From contig JBBQUP010000089.1 of the NCBI GenBank assembly GCA_038212305.1, positions 1 through 13,889 on the forward strand: 13,889 nt of DNA, read 5' to 3'. Each line of letters begins with the position of its first letter. The first letter of the stretch is position 1. The stretch is from JBBQUP01 sp038212305. Lineage in GTDB: Bacteria > Bacteroidota > Bacteroidia > Bacteroidales > Marinilabiliaceae. The translations under genes and the position numbers were made by a program. Of this stretch, positions 6,861-13,889 are shown piece after piece. Below the pieces are notes generated by a model. That model was not told where the DNA came from. It made no database searches and saw only the letters and a list, made by a program, of their open reading frames with translations.

Positions 6861-7012
6861 TTAATTTAAATGAATACAGAGATAGGAAGAATAATAGATA
6901 TTAGACAGATATAGAAGATATTTTAGATAATTCCAGAAGATGAACATTCTATTTTCATCTATTTTATCTTCTTATCTTCCAATCTAAGAATCTAGAGATC
7001 TATAAAATTTAA
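6861..7012. repeat. Dispersed intergenic repeat, copy B (~152 bp)
   Basis: Second copy, in the same orientation as 139-286. It shares the left block starting AATTTAAATGAATACAGAGA at 6863 and ends TATAAAATTTAA at 7012. The core hairpin is AGATGAA 6938-6944 with TTCATCT 6954-6960 around the 9-base loop CATTCTATT, and longer flanking AGAAGATA-type and TATCTTCT-type tracts extend the imperfect pairing. Differences from copy A that keep the hairpin partly intact suggest a structured unit. It sits between the bamD-rpoZ terminator and coaBC. Confidence 0.8.
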
Positions 7013-7145
7013 TTATTTGCTAAGGATAAGAATTGGATTTTAACATCAATTATGTCAGACAAACCCATCATGATTAAGTTTTAAATGCGCAGGATAATGA
7101 TTGAAAACATCAAACGACTTAACGAAGTCCAGTAAATCAGTCTTG

Positions 7146-7173
7146 TGTCTTGATACTCATGTCTTGATACTAA
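7146..7173 (+). repeat. 14-bp tandem duplication before coaBC
   Basis: TGTCTTGATACTCA (7146-7159) is followed directly by TGTCTTGATACTAA (7160-7173), two units differing at one base, and a partial unit AGTCTTG (7139-7145) precedes them. The block ends 10 bases before the coaBC ATG, so it lies in the leader or promoter region. Its role is unknown; it could be a protein-binding site or a fragment of another interspersed repeat. Confidence 0.65.
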
Positions 7174-7183
7174 TTATTAACAA

Positions 7184-8383
7184 ATGAAGGGTAAAAAAAT
7201 AATTCTAGGAATTACCGGAAGCATCGCTGCTTATAAATCGGCTTTTTTATTGCGTTTATTAATTAAAGAAGGTGCCGAAGTTCAAGTAGTTATTACGTCT
7301 GCCGGAAAAGAGTTTATCACACCAGTAACTTTATCGGCTTTATCGGGAAAACCCGTTTTGGGCGAGTTCTTCAAAGAGAAAGATGGAACTTGGCATAGTC
7401 ATGTTGATTTGGGATTATGGGCTGACCTAATGATTATTGCTCCTGCGTCAGCCAATACAATTGCAAAAATGGCTACTGGTATTTGCGATAATCTATTGCT
7501 CACAACCTATTTATCTGCTAAATGTCCGGTTATGGTTGCGCCAGCAATGGATTTAGATATGTTTAGTCATCCATCAACCTTAGCTAATATTAATCGATTA
7601 ATCGAACACGGGTGTAGCATTGTTGAGCCTGGGACAGGTGTTTTAGCCAGTGGCCTGTATGGCAAAGGGCGTATGGAAGAACCTGAAGTAATTATTAATA
7701 AAATCATGTCGTTTTTTAGTCTTCAGTATCAAGGGAAACTTTCTGGAAAAAAGATTTTGCTGACGGCAGGCCCAACTTATGAAAAAATTGATCCAGCGAG
7801 GTTTATTGGAAATTATTCTTCAGGTAAAATGGGGTATGCATTGGCTGAGGAATTAGCAAATAGAGGTGCTGAGGTGAGTTTGGTATCTGGTCCAGTTACT
7901 TGTAAAACTAAAAACGAAAATATAAAAGTTATTAAAGTTGAATCGGCTGTCGAAATGTTAGCCGCATGTTCAAAGCTTTTTATGAACATGGATGTGGCAA
8001 TAATGGCTGCTGCCGTGGCTGATTATACTGTAGCCAATCCAACCAGTTCGAAATTAAAGCGCAAAAGTGATAAGTTAACGCTGGAATTGAATGCCACAGC
8101 GGATATTGCTGCCACATTAGGGCAGCAAAAAAAGCAGGGACAAGTATTGGCTGGTTTTGCACTTGAAACCGAAAATGGGCATGACAACGCGGTTCTAAAA
8201 ATGAAGAAGAAAAATCTTGATTTCATTGTGCTGAACGAAATTGGAGATGAGGGTGTTGGTTTTATGGTGGATACCAATCGGGTTACTATTTTGGATAATC
8301 AAAATAAACAAACTAATTTTTCGTTAAAAGATAAAGCCGACGTGGCGAAAGATATTGTCGATTATTTAGAAAACTATTTATAA
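7184..8383 (+). CDS. coaBC: Bifunctional phosphopantothenoylcysteine decarboxylase / phosphopantothenate-cysteine ligase
   Basis: Cytosolic enzyme for two consecutive steps of coenzyme A synthesis: the CoaB domain couples cysteine to phosphopantothenate with CTP, and the FMN-dependent CoaC domain decarboxylates the product. The 399-residue length is normal. The N-terminal flavodoxin-like CoaC domain shows GITGSIAAYK (9-18), the catalytic histidine in HVDL (His73), PASANT (87-92) and PAMDLDMF (120-127). The C-terminal CoaB domain (from about 187) shows GPTYEKIDPARFIGNYSSGK with Asn210, and AAAVADY. Two CoaC residues differ from the E. coli enzyme: Asp123 stands where Asn of PxMNxxMW is expected, and Ser156 in ASG where the reactive Cys of ACG is expected. 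I believe this is a clade variant rather than decay, since the frame is intact. DUF4835 and recN follow in the same direction. Confidence 0.96.
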   Translation: MKGKKIILGITGSIAAYKSAFLLRLLIKEGAEVQVVITSAGKEFITPVTLSALSGKPVLGEFFKEKDGTWHSHVDLGLWADLMIIAPASANTIAKMATGICDNLLLTTYLSAKCPVMVAPAMDLDMFSHPSTLANINRLIEHGCSIVEPGTGVLASGLYGKGRMEEPEVIINKIMSFFSLQYQGKLSGKKILLTAGPTYEKIDPARFIGNYSSGKMGYALAEELANRGAEVSLVSGPVTCKTKNENIKVIKVESAVEMLAACSKLFMNMDVAIMAAAVADYTVANPTSSKLKRKSDKLTLELNATADIAATLGQQKKQGQVLAGFALETENGHDNAVLKMKKKNLDFIVLNEIGDEGVGFMVDTNRVTILDNQNKQTNFSLKDKADVAKDIVDYLENYL

Positions 8384-8469
8384 GTTTACAATCACAAAAA
8401 GGTTAAGGATCTAATGGTCAGTATTATTTTACAGCACGATCATTCGTGTAGATCTAATAAGTATAATCA

Positions 8470-9393
8470 ATGAAGCTGAAATTTAAATTTATAAAAGGGA
8501 GTTTTTGTGTGTTTTTACTTGGATTGATATGCATTCATTCCTCCTTTGCTCAGGAATTGAGATGTAATGTGTCGGTTGTAACACCAAATATTCAAGGGAC
8601 GAATAAAAAGGTGTTTGAAACGTTGCAAACTGCCTTGTCTGAGTTCATGAATAATCAGCGATGGACAGATAAAATTTATACTCCAGAAGAGCGTATCGAG
8701 TGTAATTTTCAGATTAATATTAAAGAGGTGGTTTCGATTGATGAATTTAAAGGAACCGTTCAGGTGCAGGCACGTCGTCCCGTTTTTCAATCGGCTTACA
8801 ATACTGTTTTATTTAATTTTCAAGATCAAAACTTTAATTTTCGATATGTTGAATTTGAGCCAATTGTGTTTAATCCAAGCGTATTCGAATCTAATTTAGT
8901 TGGAATGATGGCTTTTTACGCCTACGTTATTATTGGTTTAGATGAAGATTCATTTGCTCAAAATGGAGGATCGGCAACGTTTCAAAAAGCAGAAGCGCTT
9001 GTTTCGAGGGCTCAAAATTCGCGTGATCAAGGATGGAAATCATTTGAGAATACCAGAAATAGATATTGGATTGTTGAAAATATGCTCAATGAATATCATA
9101 AACCATTGCGCGATTGCATGTATCGATATCATCGATTGGGATTGGATCGTATGGTTGAAAAGTCAGAAGCAGCTCGAACCGAAATCGTAAGTGCTTTAGA
9201 GTTACTTCAAAAGGTTTATCGGCAAAAGCCTGGTTCGTTTTTATTGTACCTGTTTTTTAATGCTAAAGTGGATGAAATAGTAAATATTTTTGCAGAATCT
9301 CCTTCTATGGAGAAGGGTAAAATTGCTGCTTTACTAAGCGAAATTGATCCAATTAATAGCGATAAATACAACTCTTTAACGGCAAATAAATAA
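8470..9393 (+). CDS. DUF4835 family secreted protein (PorD-like)
   Basis: A 307-residue exported protein. The N-terminus has a basic stretch, a hydrophobic core and a likely signal peptidase I site after SSFA (27/28, before QELRC). The mature part begins with beta-rich ELRCNVSV, then a long helix-rich C-terminal half. Conserved-looking segments are FNFRYVEFEP, LVGMMAFYAYVIIGLDEDSF and YRYHRLGLDRM. I recognise it as DUF4835, which in Bacteroidota sits between coaBC and recN; some annotations call this family the type IX secretion protein PorD, but I cannot confirm that role from sequence. It is probably periplasmic or outer-membrane associated. It starts 86 bases after coaBC and ends 6 bases before recN, so co-transcription with recN is likely. 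Confidence 0.88.
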   Translation: MKLKFKFIKGSFCVFLLGLICIHSSFAQELRCNVSVVTPNIQGTNKKVFETLQTALSEFMNNQRWTDKIYTPEERIECNFQINIKEVVSIDEFKGTVQVQARRPVFQSAYNTVLFNFQDQNFNFRYVEFEPIVFNPSVFESNLVGMMAFYAYVIIGLDEDSFAQNGGSATFQKAEALVSRAQNSRDQGWKSFENTRNRYWIVENMLNEYHKPLRDCMYRYHRLGLDRMVEKSEAARTEIVSALELLQKVYRQKPGSFLLYLFFNAKVDEIVNIFAESPSMEKGKIAALLSEIDPINSDKYNSLTANK

Positions 9394-9399
9394 TAGCGA

Positions 9400-11055
9400 A
9401 TGCTTAAAAGTTTATCAATTTCGAATTATGCCTTGATCGATCAGGTTGAAATCGACTTTGATCGTGGGTTTAGCGTGATAACTGGTGAGACTGGTGCTGG
9501 AAAATCAATTTTGTTAGGTGCTTTATCGCTAATATTAGGGCAACGTGCTGATGTAACGGTTTTAAAAAACCCATCTCAAAAATGTGTTGTTGAAGCTACT
9601 TTTAATATACAGGATTATGGTTTTGAAGAGTTGTTTGAACAAAACGAAATAGATTACGATCACACAACAATTATTCGTAGGGAAATTTTGCCGGCAGGAA
9701 AATCCCGTGCATTTATAAATGACACACCGCTAAATTTACTGACTTTAAAAGAAATTGCCACTCGTTTAATCGACATTCATTCACAGCATCAAACACTACT
9801 TCTTTCCGAAAATCATTTTCAACTAAATGTGGTTGATTTAATTGCAGGTGTGCGAATTGAAGTACGCGAATTTGGAGAGATCTATCGAAAACACAAAAGC
9901 TTGAAATTAAAGCTGTCGAATCTTATTGTAACAAACAAACAACAAAAAAATGATGTTGACTTTTTGAAATTTCAAATTGCTCAAATTGAAGAATTAAAAT
10001 TGGTAGATGGTGAGCAAGAGCTATTAGAATCGCGATTTCAAGAAATGACTCATTCAAGTGAAATTAAAGAAGCGCTTTTAGCAACTGTTTTTCATTTGCA
10101 AGACGATGACAATAATGTAATCTTACGACTAAAAGAAGCCAAAATTCAGTTAGAACGAATTAAACAGTTTTTACTTGAGGGTGATTCATTTATATCACGC
10201 CTTGATATTGCTTTAATTGATTTAAAAGACATTGCTTCTGAATTAAGCACGCGATTTGACCATATCGAATTTGAACCTCAAGAACTTGAGCTTATTCAAC
10301 AACGTTTGGATCGGATTTATGAACTTCAGCAGAAACATAGAGTAACCTCCATTGCGGAGTTATTGCAATTGGCTGCAACATTCAGTCAAAAACTAAACGA
10401 CATTCAAAATAGTGATGAGCAAATTGAACTGATCGAAAATGAATTAAAACAACTTAATTTAATTCTGATTGAAAAGGCAAAGGAATTGTCAGAAAAAAGA
10501 GCATTGGCTTTCCCAATCATCGAAAACTCTGTGAGTGAAAGTTTAATGCACTTAGGTATGCCTAATGCCATACTTAAAATAAAAGTGGATTCGATGCCTG
10601 AGATGAACATTAATGGCAAAGATGACATTGAGTTTTTATTTACAGCTAATAAAAACGGAGCCTTGGCCGAGATCCAAAAAGTAGCATCGGGAGGTGAAAT
10701 GTCGCGATTAATGCTTTGTATCAAAGCACTTTTGTCAGCACAAAAAGGATTGCCAACGCTTATCTTGGATGAAATTGATTCAGGTGTTTCAGGAGAAATA
10801 GCTGATAAAATGGGTGCTATTATGGAACAAATGGCAAAAAACATACAAGTCATTAGTATTACTCACTTACCTCAGATTGCAGGACGTGGAAAAGCACATT
10901 TTAAAGTGTTTAAAAACGAAGATGATGACTCGGTGAAAACAAATATTGAATTATTAAATCCTGAGGAACGAGTTGTTGAAATTGCAAAAATGCTTAGCGG
11001 CTCTGAGCTGTCGGATGCTGCCATGAAAAATGCACGGGAACTTATTCGAAACTAA
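9400..11055 (+). CDS. recN: DNA repair protein RecN
   Basis: Cytosolic SMC-like ATPase that gathers and protects broken DNA ends during double-strand-break repair. The 551 residues show the family order: Walker A GETGAGKS (29-36) in the N-terminal head, the AFIND segment and IDIHSQHQ after it, a central coiled-coil region from about 160 to 370 rich in E, K, L and Q, then the signature motif VASGGEMSR (428-436), Walker B LILDEID (Asp457, Glu458) and the ITHLPQIAGR switch. Length is normal. The ATG lies 6 bases after the DUF4835 stop. I see no LexA-type operator in front, which fits its place inside the cluster. No clear terminator follows; fabI has its own promoter. Confidence 0.97.
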   Translation: MLKSLSISNYALIDQVEIDFDRGFSVITGETGAGKSILLGALSLILGQRADVTVLKNPSQKCVVEATFNIQDYGFEELFEQNEIDYDHTTIIRREILPAGKSRAFINDTPLNLLTLKEIATRLIDIHSQHQTLLLSENHFQLNVVDLIAGVRIEVREFGEIYRKHKSLKLKLSNLIVTNKQQKNDVDFLKFQIAQIEELKLVDGEQELLESRFQEMTHSSEIKEALLATVFHLQDDDNNVILRLKEAKIQLERIKQFLLEGDSFISRLDIALIDLKDIASELSTRFDHIEFEPQELELIQQRLDRIYELQQKHRVTSIAELLQLAATFSQKLNDIQNSDEQIELIENELKQLNLILIEKAKELSEKRALAFPIIENSVSESLMHLGMPNAILKIKVDSMPEMNINGKDDIEFLFTANKNGALAEIQKVASGGEMSRLMLCIKALLSAQKGLPTLILDEIDSGVSGEIADKMGAIMEQMAKNIQVISITHLPQIAGRGKAHFKVFKNEDDDSVKTNIELLNPEERVVEIAKMLSGSELSDAAMKNARELIRN

Positions 11056-11187
11056 ATTGGGTTTTTTCATTGAATTTTCTGCAATCCCACAATGCGCTAA
11101 TTCATTTGTGTCTGATGTTTTAATCCTTGATTTGAACTTTTAGCTCTAAATCCTGTTATTGATAATTGTCATGTAAAAGTGAGTTTT

Positions 11188-11220
11188 TTTGCATTTCTTA
11201 ATTTGAATCGTTTATATTTG
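11188..11220 (+). promoter_or_regulatory. Bacteroidota promoter for fabI
   Basis: TTTG at 11188-11191 and TATATTTG at 11213-11220, separated by 21 bases, match the -33 and -7 consensus (spacing 17-23). This is the best promoter match in the window. The transcript would start near 11227 and have only a short leader of about 16 bases before the ATG at 11243. Confidence 0.7.
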
Positions 11221-11242
11221 CACCCTCAAAAATTAATTGGAT

Positions 11243-12088
11243 ATGGGATATAATTTATTGAAAGGTAAAAGAGGGATTGTTTTTGGAGCCCTTAACGACA
11301 TGTCAATTGCATGGAAAGTTGCAGAAAGAGCTCATGCTGAAGGTGCGTTAATAACTTTATCGAATACACCAATTGCTTGTCGCATGGGTGAAGTTGTTGA
11401 GTTAGGTCAGCGAATTAATGCTCAAATAATACCTGCCGATGCTACCAGTGTTGAAGATCTGAAGAATGTGTTTGAAACATCAATGGAGGTTTTAGGTGGT
11501 AAAATCGATTTTGTTTTACATTCAATCGGAATGTCACTAAATGTTCGCAAAAAACGCGTTTATCACGATTTGGATTATAATTTTCTTGAAAAAACATTAG
11601 ATATTTCTGCGATCTCGTTTCATAAAATGCTTCAGGTTGCTTTTAAAATGAATGCGATTAACGATGGTGGTTCAGTTGTGGCATTATCTTATGTAGCAGC
11701 TCAGCGAACTTTATATGGGTATAACGATATGGCTGATGCGAAATCGTTATTGGAGTCGATTGCTCGTAGCTTCGGATATATTTATGGTCGTGAGCACCAA
11801 GTGCGTGTTAATACCATCTCGCAATCACCAACCATAACTACTGCTGGTAGTGGAGTTAAAGGTTTTGATGGACTAATGGATTTCTCTGATCGCATGTCGC
11901 CTCTTGGCAATGCTTCGGCCGATGATTGTGCCGATTATTGCGTGGTAATGTTTTCGGATTTAACTCGTAAAGTAACAATGCAAAATCTTTTTCACGATGG
12001 AGGTTTCTCTAATGTGGGAATGAGTTTGAAGGCTATGACTCAGTATAATAAGAGTTTTGAAAGCGAGGATATCAGTACCAAAGATTGA
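11243..12088 (+). CDS. fabI: Enoyl-[acyl-carrier-protein] reductase (NADH-type, FabI)
   Basis: Cytosolic enzyme for the last reduction in each round of type II fatty-acid elongation. It is an atypical short-chain dehydrogenase of 281 residues. The N-terminus LLKGKRGIVFGALNDMSIAW (5-24) is the FabI nucleotide-binding segment, and HSIG at 93-96 follows the dinucleotide fold. The catalytic tyrosines and lysine are Tyr150, Tyr160 and Lys167 (YNDMADAK, the FabI Y-x6-K spacing). The late NTISQSPTITTAGSGVKGFD is characteristic of the family. An upstream in-frame TTG at 11237 would add two residues, but the ATG gives the family N-terminus and a proper distance from the promoter. It is transcribed alone, between its own promoter and a terminator. 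Confidence 0.95.
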   Translation: MGYNLLKGKRGIVFGALNDMSIAWKVAERAHAEGALITLSNTPIACRMGEVVELGQRINAQIIPADATSVEDLKNVFETSMEVLGGKIDFVLHSIGMSLNVRKKRVYHDLDYNFLEKTLDISAISFHKMLQVAFKMNAINDGGSVVALSYVAAQRTLYGYNDMADAKSLLESIARSFGYIYGREHQVRVNTISQSPTITTAGSGVKGFDGLMDFSDRMSPLGNASADDCADYCVVMFSDLTRKVTMQNLFHDGGFSNVGMSLKAMTQYNKSFESEDISTKD

Positions 12089-12110
12089 TTATTGACGAAT
12101 TCACAATACA

Positions 12111-12137
12111 AAGGCCGGCTTTATGTCGGCCTTTTTT
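12111..12137 (+). terminator. Rho-independent terminator after fabI
   Basis: AAGGCCGGC (12111-12119) pairs with GTCGGCCTT (12125-12133) over 9 bp with one G-U pair and a 5-base loop; T bases run from 12132 to 12137. It starts 22 bases after the fabI stop. Confidence 0.9.
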
Positions 12138-12161
12138 GTAGGAATTAAGGGGGAAGTTAAA

Positions 12162-12193
12162 TTTTTATTATCACATCGAATTCACTAAATTTG
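12162..12193 (+). promoter_or_regulatory. Promoter for cysD-cysN
   Basis: TAAATTTG (12186-12193) matches the -7 consensus and a T-run at 12162-12166 lies 19 bases upstream as a weak -33 box. The leader to the cysD ATG would be about 105 bases, longer than for other genes here, and contains two direct copies of TTAGACA (12229-12235 and 12242-12248, start to start 13 bases). These could bind a regulator of sulfur genes, but I know of no matching motif. Confidence 0.5.
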
Positions 12194-12305
12194 CAGCCGT
12201 CTCAGGAAAATACAAGAAAAAATTTGACTTAGACACATCTGTTAGACAGTAAAATGCAATTTATTTGAATTGTCTCATTATTATATTGAAATCGAGAACT
12301 TATCA

Positions 12306-13211
12306 ATGAATAAATTTCAAATTAATCACTTGCGTGAGCTTGAAGCTGAATCGATTTTTGTTATTCGAGAGGTTGCTGCGCAATTCGAACGTCCTTTAAT
12401 GTTGTTTTCTGGAGGGAAAGATAGCATTGTTATGTATCATTTGGCTCGCAAGGCTTTTTATCCTGCTCGTGTGCCATTTTCGTTGTTGCATATTGATACA
12501 GGACATAACTTTAAAGAAACACTCGAATACCGCGATTGGTTGATGGAAAACACCGGAGGTAAATGTTTGATTCATTACGTTCAGGATTCGATCGATAAAG
12601 GCCGAGTAACTGAAGAAAAAGGTGTTAATGCCAGTCGCAATAAACTTCAAACTGTAACCTTACTCGATGCTTTGGAGGCGTTAAAATGCGATGCTGCTAT
12701 GGGTGGTGGACGACGAGACGAAGAGAAAGCACGCGCCAAGGAGCGGTTTTTTTCGCATCGCGATGAGTTTGGACAGTGGGATCCTAAAAATCAGCGACCT
12801 GAGCTTTGGAACTTGTTTAACGGTCGTAAAAATATGGGTGAGCATTTTCGAGTTTTCCCTATTAGTAATTGGACTGAAATGGATGTGTGGCAATATATTT
12901 ATATGGAGAAAATTCCACTGCCTAGTTTATACTTTACACATCAGCGCGAAGTGTTTAATCGCGATGGTATTTGGATGGCAAAAGAACCCTATATGCAATT
13001 AAAAGATAATGAGGTTCTTGAAATGCGTAATGTTCGATGCAGAACAATTGGTGACGTTACCTGCACTGGATTAACATTATCGACAGCGAATAGCATTGAA
13101 GATATTATTCTTGAGGTTGCTGCTTCGCGAGTTACCGAACGTGGCGGAAGATCAGATGATAAACGATCGGAATCAGCCATGGAGGATCGCAAACGTGAAG
13201 GTTATTTTTAA
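12306..13211 (+). CDS. cysD: Sulfate adenylyltransferase subunit 2 (ATP sulfurylase small subunit)
   Basis: Cytosolic subunit that, with the GTPase CysN, converts sulfate and ATP to adenosine 5'-phosphosulfate, the entry step of sulfate assimilation. The 301-residue product has the usual CysD length. Landmarks are HLRELEAESI (8-17), the PP-loop SGGKDS (35-40) that holds ATP pyrophosphate, RRDEEKARAKER (from 136), WDPKNQRPELW, FPISNWTEMDVWQY and the C-terminal end KREGYF. An in-frame TTG at 12270 would extend it by 12 residues, but family proteins start at the equivalent of MNKFQINHL, so the ATG at 12306 is chosen. cysN starts 18 bases after the stop, forming the usual cysDN operon. Confidence 0.96.
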   Translation: MNKFQINHLRELEAESIFVIREVAAQFERPLMLFSGGKDSIVMYHLARKAFYPARVPFSLLHIDTGHNFKETLEYRDWLMENTGGKCLIHYVQDSIDKGRVTEEKGVNASRNKLQTVTLLDALEALKCDAAMGGGRRDEEKARAKERFFSHRDEFGQWDPKNQRPELWNLFNGRKNMGEHFRVFPISNWTEMDVWQYIYMEKIPLPSLYFTHQREVFNRDGIWMAKEPYMQLKDNEVLEMRNVRCRTIGDVTCTGLTLSTANSIEDIILEVAASRVTERGGRSDDKRSESAMEDRKREGYF

Positions 13212-13229
13212 TTTAAGCAAACAGTTATT

Positions 13230-13889
13230 ATGAGCGGAAAAAGTTCAGGATATTTAGATATGGAGCTCCTTCGGTTTACTACTGCCGGAAGTGTTGACGA
13301 TGGTAAAAGTACATTGATTGGACGACTGTTATACGATAGCAAAGCCATTTTCGAAGACCAAATGGAAGCCATAGAGCGTGCCAGCGAACGCATTGGTAAC
13401 GAAGAGGTGAATTTAGCTCTTTTAACCGATGGATTGCGTGCCGAGCGCGAACAAGGAATTACCATTGATGTTGCCTATCGCTATTTTGCAACTCCCAAAC
13501 GAAAATTTATTATTGCCGATACCCCTGGGCATATTCAATACACTCGAAACATGGTTACCGGTGCGAGTACCGCTAACGTGGCTTTGATATTAATTGATGC
13601 ACGCCAAGGTGTGCTAGAGCAAACCTTAAGACATACCTACATTGCATCGTTACTCCAAATTCCACACGTAATTGTTTGCGTAAATAAAATGGATTTGGTT
13701 GATTTTAGCGAAGCCGTATTCGAGAGAATTAAAACCGATGTGGAAGCCGTTGCTTCAAAACTATCGGTTAAAGATGTTCGATACGTGCCTATTAGTGCTT
13801 TAAAGGGCGATAATGTAGTTGATCGATCTGTTAAAATGGATTGGTATCAAGGCCCAACCTTAATGTATTTACTCGAAAACATTCACATT
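13230..13889 (+). CDS. cysN: Sulfate adenylyltransferase subunit 1 (ATP sulfurylase GTPase subunit), 3' end outside window
   Basis: EF-Tu-like GTPase that drives APS formation by CysD through GTP hydrolysis. The visible 220 residues contain the whole GTP-binding core: P-loop GSVDDGKS (20-27), switch region EQGITID (74-80), DTPGH (97-101) and NKMD (152-155). The frame is open to the last base, and the beta-barrel domains that should follow (full length usually over 400 residues, or more if fused to CysC kinase) are beyond the edge. The ATG at 13230 is supported by the short spacing from cysD and by the family-like MELLRFTTAGSVDDGK start. Whether a fused APS kinase domain is present cannot be seen. 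Confidence 0.95.
   Translation, partial: MSGKSSGYLDMELLRFTTAGSVDDGKSTLIGRLLYDSKAIFEDQMEAIERASERIGNEEVNLALLTDGLRAEREQGITIDVAYRYFATPKRKFIIADTPGHIQYTRNMVTGASTANVALILIDARQGVLEQTLRHTYIASLLQIPHVIVCVNKMDLVDFSEAVFERIKTDVEAVASKLSVKDVRYVPISALKGDNVVDRSVKMDWYQGPTLMYLLENIHI

Larger units (their letters stand above)
6691..7183. other. Gene-free interval splitting a conserved cluster
   Basis: These 493 bases contain no credible gene. In order they hold a terminator (6772-6815), a copy of the dispersed repeat (6861-7012), a small palindrome GACTT-aacg-AAGTC (7116-7129) and a 14-bp tandem repeat (7146-7173). No full TAnnTTTG promoter box was found before coaBC, although coaBC must be transcribed from here if the terminator works. 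Confidence 0.7.

Noticed and set aside
7116..7129. GACTT-aacg-AAGTC palindrome
   Set aside because: A 5-bp stem without a T-run is expected by chance in a sequence of this length.
10404..10853. 149-codon open frame on the minus strand within recN
   Set aside because: It lies antisense to the Walker B and signature region of an intact recN and has no recognisable domain, so it is a shadow of the coding frame. The same holds for the shorter opposite-strand or shifted frames inside gpmI, coaBC, cysD and the alpha-oxoamine synthase.
11056..11100. Possible terminator after recN (ATTGGG, T-run, then CCCACAAT)
   Set aside because: The arms pair poorly, and the T-run sits inside the loop rather than after the stem.
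11237..11242. TTG start two codons upstream of the fabI ATG
   Set aside because: It adds only Met-Asp before a normal FabI start with a proper ATG, and lies very close to the predicted transcript start.
12270..12305. Twelve-residue N-terminal extension of CysD from a TTG codon
   Set aside because: CysD proteins begin at the equivalent of MNKFQINHL, and the extension has no family similarity. The ATG at 12306 is preferred.
12194..12305. Possible SAM or other sulfur riboswitch in the cysD leader
   Set aside because: The leader is A+T-rich and I could not build the paired helices or conserved core of any known class; only short direct repeats are visible.
13208..13465. 85-codon minus-strand frame at the start of cysN
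   Set aside because: It is antisense to the cysN P-loop region, which is an unmistakable GTPase and simply lacks a stop within the window.

Overview
The window looks like chromosomal DNA of a marine or anaerobic Bacteroidota, most likely from the Bacteroidales/Marinilabiliales side. Four things point there: A+T-rich sequence; promoter-like boxes of the Bacteroidota type (TTTG at about -33, TAnnTTTG at about -7) in front of several genes; few obvious Shine-Dalgarno sequences; and the gene order bamD - omega-like rpoZ - coaBC - DUF4835 - recN - fabI, which is characteristic of this phylum. The assignment is an inference from gene content, not from a marker gene. I see no rRNA, tRNA or CRISPR array.

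Layout. Bases 1-138 look like the end of an insertion sequence: the first 28 codons of an IS1595/ISXO2-like transposase run off the left edge on the minus strand. Next to it is one copy of a ~148-bp dispersed repeat (139-286), then a set of short palindromic arms and the promoter of gpmI (433-1959, glycolysis). After a good terminator come a cysteine-rich DUF3109 protein (2054-2635) and, directly after its stop codon, a C-terminal remnant of an M20 dipeptidase gene. Two minus-strand genes follow: an uncharacterised ATP-grasp-like protein (2786-3976) and an alpha-oxoamine synthase of the serine palmitoyltransferase/AONS/KBL fold (4055-5299).

From 5528 to 12088 all genes are on the plus strand and form the Bacteroidota envelope/housekeeping cluster: bamD (outer-membrane protein assembly lipoprotein), an omega-like RNA polymerase subunit, coaBC (coenzyme A), a secreted DUF4835 protein (PorD-like), recN (double-strand-break repair) and fabI (fatty-acid synthesis). 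The cluster is split by a 493-bp gene-free stretch (6691-7183) holding a strong terminator, a second copy of the dispersed repeat and a 14-bp tandem repeat just before coaBC. A strong promoter match precedes fabI, and a terminator closes it.

The right end (12306-13889) holds cysD and the first 220 codons of cysN, the two subunits of ATP sulfurylase, which start sulfate activation to APS. cysN continues past the window.

Most of the window is ordinary core genome. The points worth a second look are the IS end abutting a dispersed repeat, the two repeat copies, the dipeptidase relic in frame with DUF3109, the non-canonical active-site residues of the CoaC domain, and the two minus-strand enzymes of unknown substrate. 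I found no convincing new defence or mobile system.
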